A DNA stretch of 64,000 nucleotides, from NCBI RefSeq assembly GCF_000717715.1, contig NZ_JOAI01000029.1, forward strand, positions 1 through 64,000, read 5' to 3'. Shown here one piece after another: positions 59,770-64,000 of this stretch; position 1 is the first letter of the stretch, and every line of letters starts with the position of its first letter. The notes beneath the pieces are model-generated. The model worked only from the letters and a program-made list of their open reading frames with translations, had not been told where the DNA came from and searched no databases. This DNA is from Streptomyces sp. NRRL B-24484. GTDB taxonomy: Bacteria; Actinomycetota; Actinomycetes; Streptomycetales; Streptomycetaceae. Made by a program: the position numbers and the translations under genes.

Positions 59770-60144
59770 ATGAGCAACCCCACGCACCTGCAGTACACCA
59801 AGGAGCACGAGTGGCTGACCGCCGCCGTGGACGGGGTGTCGACGATCGGCATCACCGCGCACGCGGCCGACGCCCTCGGCGACATCGTCTACGTCCAGCT
59901 CCCGGAGGTCGGTGACAGCGTCACCGCCGGTGAGACCTGTGGCGAGCTCGAGTCCACCAAGTCGGTCAGCGACCTGTTCTCGCCCGTCACCGGCGAGGTC
60001 ACGGAGGTCAACCAGGCCGTCCTCGACGACAACGCCCTGGTGAACAGCTCCCCGTTCGAGGATGGCTGGCTGTTCAAGGTCCGCGTCGAGGCGACCGACG
60101 AGCTGCTCGACGCCGAGGCGTACACCGCGTTCATCGGCGGCTGA
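59770..60144 (+). CDS. gcvH: Glycine cleavage system H protein
   Basis: A 124-residue lipoyl carrier. The lipoylated lysine is K64 in ESTKSVSDL; the domain begins YTKEHEWL and continues [15 protein letters not shown] follows CTGGAGA. The 103-base gap to gcvT contains a small hairpin (GTCCGCT/AGCGGAC near 59715-59729). Confidence 0.97.
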   Translation: MSNPTHLQYTKEHEWLTAAVDGVSTIGITAHAADALGDIVYVQLPEVGDSVTAGETCGELESTKSVSDLFSPVTGEVTEVNQAVLDDNALVNSSPFEDGWLFKVRVEATDELLDAEAYTAFIGG

Positions 60145-60157
60145 CCGCCCGCCCACC

Positions 60158-60185
60158 GGGGCGGCCGCAGTGCGGCGGCCGCCCC
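60158..60185 (+). terminator. Hairpin between gcvH and glyA
   Basis: GGGGCGGCCGC (60158-60168) pairs perfectly with GCGGCCGCCCC (60175-60185) around a 6-nt loop, 13 bases after the gcvH stop. No T-run. It may reduce readthrough into glyA or stabilise the gcv transcript. Confidence 0.6.
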
Positions 60186-60221
60186 GCTCCAGCCCTTCGC
60201 TCCACGGGGAGACCCCACCTC

Positions 60222-61490
60222 ATGACGGTTCTGAACCAGTCCCTGCACGCGCTCGACCCGGAGATCGCGGCCGCGGTCGACGCCGAGCTGCACCGCCAGC
60301 AGACCACCCTCGAAATGATCGCCTCCGAGAACTTCGCCCCGGTGGCGGTCATGGAGGCCCAGGGTTCGGTCCTGACCAACAAGTACGCCGAGGGCTACCC
60401 CGGCAAGCGCTACTACGGCGGCTGCGAGCACGTCGACGTCGCCGAGCAGATCGCGATCGACCGGGTGAAGGCGCTGTTCGGCGCCGAGCACGCCAACGTC
60501 CAGCCGCACTCCGGTGCGCAGGCGAACGCCGCGGCGATGTTCGCGCTGATCCAGCCGGGCGACACCATCCTGGGCCTGAGCCTGGCGCACGGCGGCCACC
60601 TGACCCACGGCATGAAGATCAACTTCTCCGGCAAGCTCTACAACGTGGCCGCGTACCACGTCGACGAGAAGACCGGCCAGGTCGACATGGCCGAGGTCGA
60701 GCGCCTCGCCAAGGAGCACCAGCCCAAGCTGATCATCGCCGGCTGGTCCGCCTACCCTCGCCAGCTGGACTTCGCCGAGTTCCGCCGCATCGCGGACGAG
60801 GTCGGCGCCCTGCTCATGGTCGACATGGCGCACTTCGCCGGCCTGGTCGCCGCGGGCCTGCACCCCTCGCCGGTGCCCTACGCGGACGTGGTCACCACCA
60901 CCACCCACAAGACGCTGGGCGGCCCGCGCGGCGGCGTCATCCTGTGCAAGGAGCAGTGGGCCAAGAAGATCAACTCCGCGGTCTTCCCCGGTCAGCAGGG
61001 CGGCCCGCTGGAGCACGTGATCGCCGCCAAGGCCGTGGCCTTCAAGGTCGCCGCCTCGGAGGAGTTCAAGGACCGCCAGCGCCGCACCCTGGAGGGCGCG
61101 AAGATCCTGGCCGAGCGCCTGCTGCGCCAGGACACCGTGGACGCCGGCGTCTCGGTGCTCTCCGGCGGTACCGACGTGCACCTCGTCCTGGTCGACCTGC
61201 GCAACAGCGAGCTCAACGGCCAGGACGCCGAGGACCGCCTGCACGAGGTCGGCATCACCGTGAACCGCAACGCGGTGCCGAACGACCCCCGCCCGCCGAT
61301 GGTCACCTCCGGCCTGCGCATCGGCACCCCGGCGCTGGCCACCCGCGGCTTCGGCGCGGAGGACTTCCGCGAGGTCGCCGACGTCATCGCCGAGACCCTG
61401 CTGCCCGGCTTCGACGAGGCCCGGGCGACGGCGCTCAAGGCCCGGGTGACCGCGCTCGCCGCGAAGTACCCGCTCTACCCCGAGCTGTGA
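60222..61490 (+). CDS. glyA: Serine hydroxymethyltransferase
   Basis: A 422-residue PLP enzyme that interconverts serine and glycine with methylene-tetrahydrofolate. PLP lysine K230 in [15 protein letters not shown]-terminal MIASENF and [15 protein letters not shown] are diagnostic. ATG preceded by GGGGAGA. It uses the C1 product of the glycine cleavage system encoded just upstream. Confidence 0.97.
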   Translation: MTVLNQSLHALDPEIAAAVDAELHRQQTTLEMIASENFAPVAVMEAQGSVLTNKYAEGYPGKRYYGGCEHVDVAEQIAIDRVKALFGAEHANVQPHSGAQANAAAMFALIQPGDTILGLSLAHGGHLTHGMKINFSGKLYNVAAYHVDEKTGQVDMAEVERLAKEHQPKLIIAGWSAYPRQLDFAEFRRIADEVGALLMVDMAHFAGLVAAGLHPSPVPYADVVTTTTHKTLGGPRGGVILCKEQWAKKINSAVFPGQQGGPLEHVIAAKAVAFKVAASEEFKDRQRRTLEGAKILAERLLRQDTVDAGVSVLSGGTDVHLVLVDLRNSELNGQDAEDRLHEVGITVNRNAVPNDPRPPMVTSGLRIGTPALATRGFGAEDFREVADVIAETLLPGFDEARATALKARVTALAAKYPLYPEL

Positions 61491-61558
61491 GCCGCACCCC
61501 GCGGTAGGCGGTTCGCCCCGCGGTGACCGGCCTCACCCCGGCCGGACACCAGGAATTC

Positions 61559-61600
61559 CGGGGCACCGCGCACACTGGACAGTGCGCGCGGTGCCCCGTT
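61559..61600 (+). terminator. glyA terminator
   Basis: A 13-bp stem (61559-61571 with 61586-61598) ends in TT, 68 bases after the glyA stop and 50 bases before the sdaA start. The strong stem suggests that sdaA is partly separate from the gcv transcript. Confidence 0.65.
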
Positions 61601-61650
61601 CCGTGTCACCCAGCAAGTCCTTCCACGAGACCAGACAAGGACGTCCCCCC

Positions 61651-63033
<1,383 letters not shown>

Positions 63034-63036
63034 CCG

Positions 63037-63056
63037 GGCCGGGCTGGAGCCCGGCC
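63037..63056 (+). terminator. sdaA terminator hairpin
   Basis: GGCCGGGCT (63037-63045) pairs with AGCCCGGCC (63048-63056) four bases after the sdaA stop. Confidence 0.7.
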
Positions 63057-63252
63057 TGACGGCAGGCATTCACAGGTCGTTCCGCCAGATTTGGCCAGCC
63101 TTCGAAGGTTGCGAGGGGTCTGCACCTTTGGATCGATTTGTCCAGACCGGTCCGGTCATGCGACAGTGGAGGCACTCCACGGCCTCCACCGACCCGGTTC
63201 GGCCGTTCCCACCGCACGGCGCGCACCCCCTTGGCCGCGCGGTGACGCGCAC

Positions 63253-63291
63253 GGGCCCCCGACACCGCACACCGAGCGGACACGGGGGCCC
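63253..63291 (-). terminator. Possible terminator of the RsbW-like gene
   Basis: GGGCCCCC (63253-63260) can pair with GGGGGCCC (63284-63291) over a 23-base loop, 32 bases after the stop at 63323. Weak because of the large loop. Confidence 0.35.
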
Positions 63292-63322
63292 TGCTCGCGT
63301 CCGGGCCCGGGCGCCCGCCGGG

Positions 63323-63895
63323 TCAGGCTGCGCGCTCGCGCACCCGCATCTCGCACCAGACGGACTTGCCGCGCGGCAGCAGGTCCGCGCCCCAGCGGTC
63401 CGACACCGCGTCGACCAGCACCAGCCCGTGGCCGTTCTCCGCACCGCCGCGCTCGGCCGCCACGATCAGGCAGGGCAGCGCCCGGGAGGAGTCCCGGACC
63501 TCGATCCGCACCCAGCCCGGGCGCCGGGCCATCCTCAGCCCGACGGTGCGCCCGCCGGCGTGCCGGACGGCGTTCGCGACCAGCTCGCCGACCAGCAGTT
63601 CGCCGGCGTCCAGCTGCTGCACCAGCTCCCAGGCGCGGAGCACGGCGACGACCAGGCGGCGGGCGATCCCGGCCGACTCGGGACGGGAGGGCAGCCGCAC
63701 CTCCTCCTCGACGGCCGGGTCGCGCAGCAGCTCGAAGGCGGCCTGCTCCAGCTCGTCCGCGGTCAGCCGCTCCAGGGCCGCCAGCGCGAGGCCGCGGTCG
63801 GCCGACGCATCGTCACCGGCCGTGCCGAGCACCCGATTCGACGCCTGGTCCGCCTCACGCCATCCCGCCATGGCGCCCATCATTGCGGAACGCAT
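63323..63895 (-). CDS. ATP-binding protein of the RsbW/SpoIIAB-like GHKL family
   Basis: A 190-residue protein when started at the ATG 63895; the same frame opens at a GTG 33 bases earlier. Residues from about 80 on form a HATPase_c_2 domain with the N-box ELVANAVRHAGG and the G-box-like GGAENGHGLVLVDAVSDRWG. These proteins act as anti-sigma factors or anti-anti-sigma kinases. No sigma factor or antagonist gene is adjacent in the window. No strong ribosome binding site at either start, so the start is uncertain. Confidence 0.8.
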   Translation of the reverse strand: MRSAMMGAMAGWREADQASNRVLGTAGDDASADRGLALAALERLTADELEQAAFELLRDPAVEEEVRLPSRPESAGIARRLVVAVLRAWELVQQLDAGELLVGELVANAVRHAGGRTVGLRMARRPGWVRIEVRDSSRALPCLIVAAERGGAENGHGLVLVDAVSDRWGADLLPRGKSVWCEMRVRERAA

Positions 63896-63941
63896 GCGGG
63901 TGCGTACGGACAATGAACAAACGATCACGGCGGGCGGACAT

Positions 63942-64000
63942 ATGACAGCGGCACGCCTGGCGGCCTACCAGGCAGTCCAGGGCACGTTCCAGCCGCTCAG
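63942..64000 (+). CDS. Possible start of a protein-coding gene, cut by window edge
   Basis: An ATG at 63942 opens a frame that runs to the end: 19 complete codons, beginning MTAARLAAYQAV, divergent from the RsbW-like gene. A weak purine-rich GGCGGGCGGA lies upstream. Too short to identify. Confidence 0.35.
   Translation, partial: MTAARLAAYQAVQGTFQPL

Noticed and set aside
63128..63916. 262-codon plus-strand ORF opposite the RsbW-like gene
   Set aside because: The opposite strand has clear GHKL motifs; this frame has no family features.

Overview
This is a very GC-rich, densely packed actinobacterial chromosome segment. Gene families, GTG starts, GGAGG-type ribosome binding sites and gene order all point to Streptomycetaceae (Streptomyces or Kitasatospora). 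The order cimA, ilvE, leuB, serA, ilvC, ilvN, ilvB, gat genes, ligA, mnmA, opp operon, gcvT-gcvH-glyA-sdaA resembles the core region of Streptomyces coelicolor as I remember it, so most of the window is conserved core genome. I saw no phage, insertion sequence, CRISPR array, tRNA or rRNA.

Layout. 1-103: end of a conservon-type GTPase. 215-4587 (minus): cimA behind a leader-peptide attenuator, ilvE, leuB. 4744-11017 (plus): an exported PIG-L deacetylase, a YfhO-type membrane protein, a CsbB/GtrB-like polyprenyl-phosphate sugar synthase and a GtrA flippase; together these look like a three-component envelope glycosylation system with a tailoring deacetylase. 10958-14233: secreted subtilase. 14420-20517 (minus): a small conserved-looking ORF, serA, ilvC, ilvN, ilvB, with a leaderless leader peptide and attenuator before ilvB. 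20514-27326: a GGDEF/EAL membrane protein with a degenerate EAL half, a large LuxR-type ATPase regulator and a small protein. 27557-31120: gatC, gatA, a small membrane protein and gatB. 31437-36820: lipoprotein, an RmdB-like c-di-GMP enzyme and ligA. 36839-41655: MetE-like protein, SDR, LOG protein, mnmA, cysteine desulfurase. 41790-49500: accessory regulatory region with an IclR regulator, TRIC-type channel, FHA/zinc-ribbon protein, Ser/Thr kinase, a Regnase-like NYN nuclease fused to FHA, a ferritin-like protein, and a divergent methyltransferase-VOC / CGNR-SRPBCC pair. 49550-55696 (minus): oligopeptide ABC transporter. 56284-63033: two SseB-like proteins, then a tandem glycine riboswitch driving gcvT, followed by gcvH, glyA and sdaA. 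63323-63895: RsbW-like ATPase; a gene may start at 63942.

How they work together. The window joins branched-chain amino acid synthesis (citramalate entry, acetohydroxyacid pathway, leuB, ilvE) with serine synthesis (serA) and glycine/serine breakdown (gcvT, gcvH, glyA, sdaA, no gcvP). Both amino acid blocks carry RNA-level control: two translation-coupled attenuators whose leader peptides use Ile/Val/Leu codons rare in GC-rich genomes, and a glycine riboswitch.

The least ordinary content is the kinase / NYN-FHA nuclease pair at 43831-46235, which I propose as a phospho-regulated RNase module, and the glycosylation-plus-deacetylase cluster at 4744-11017. All functional statements rest on reading motifs in the sequence and on family knowledge; no database search was run.
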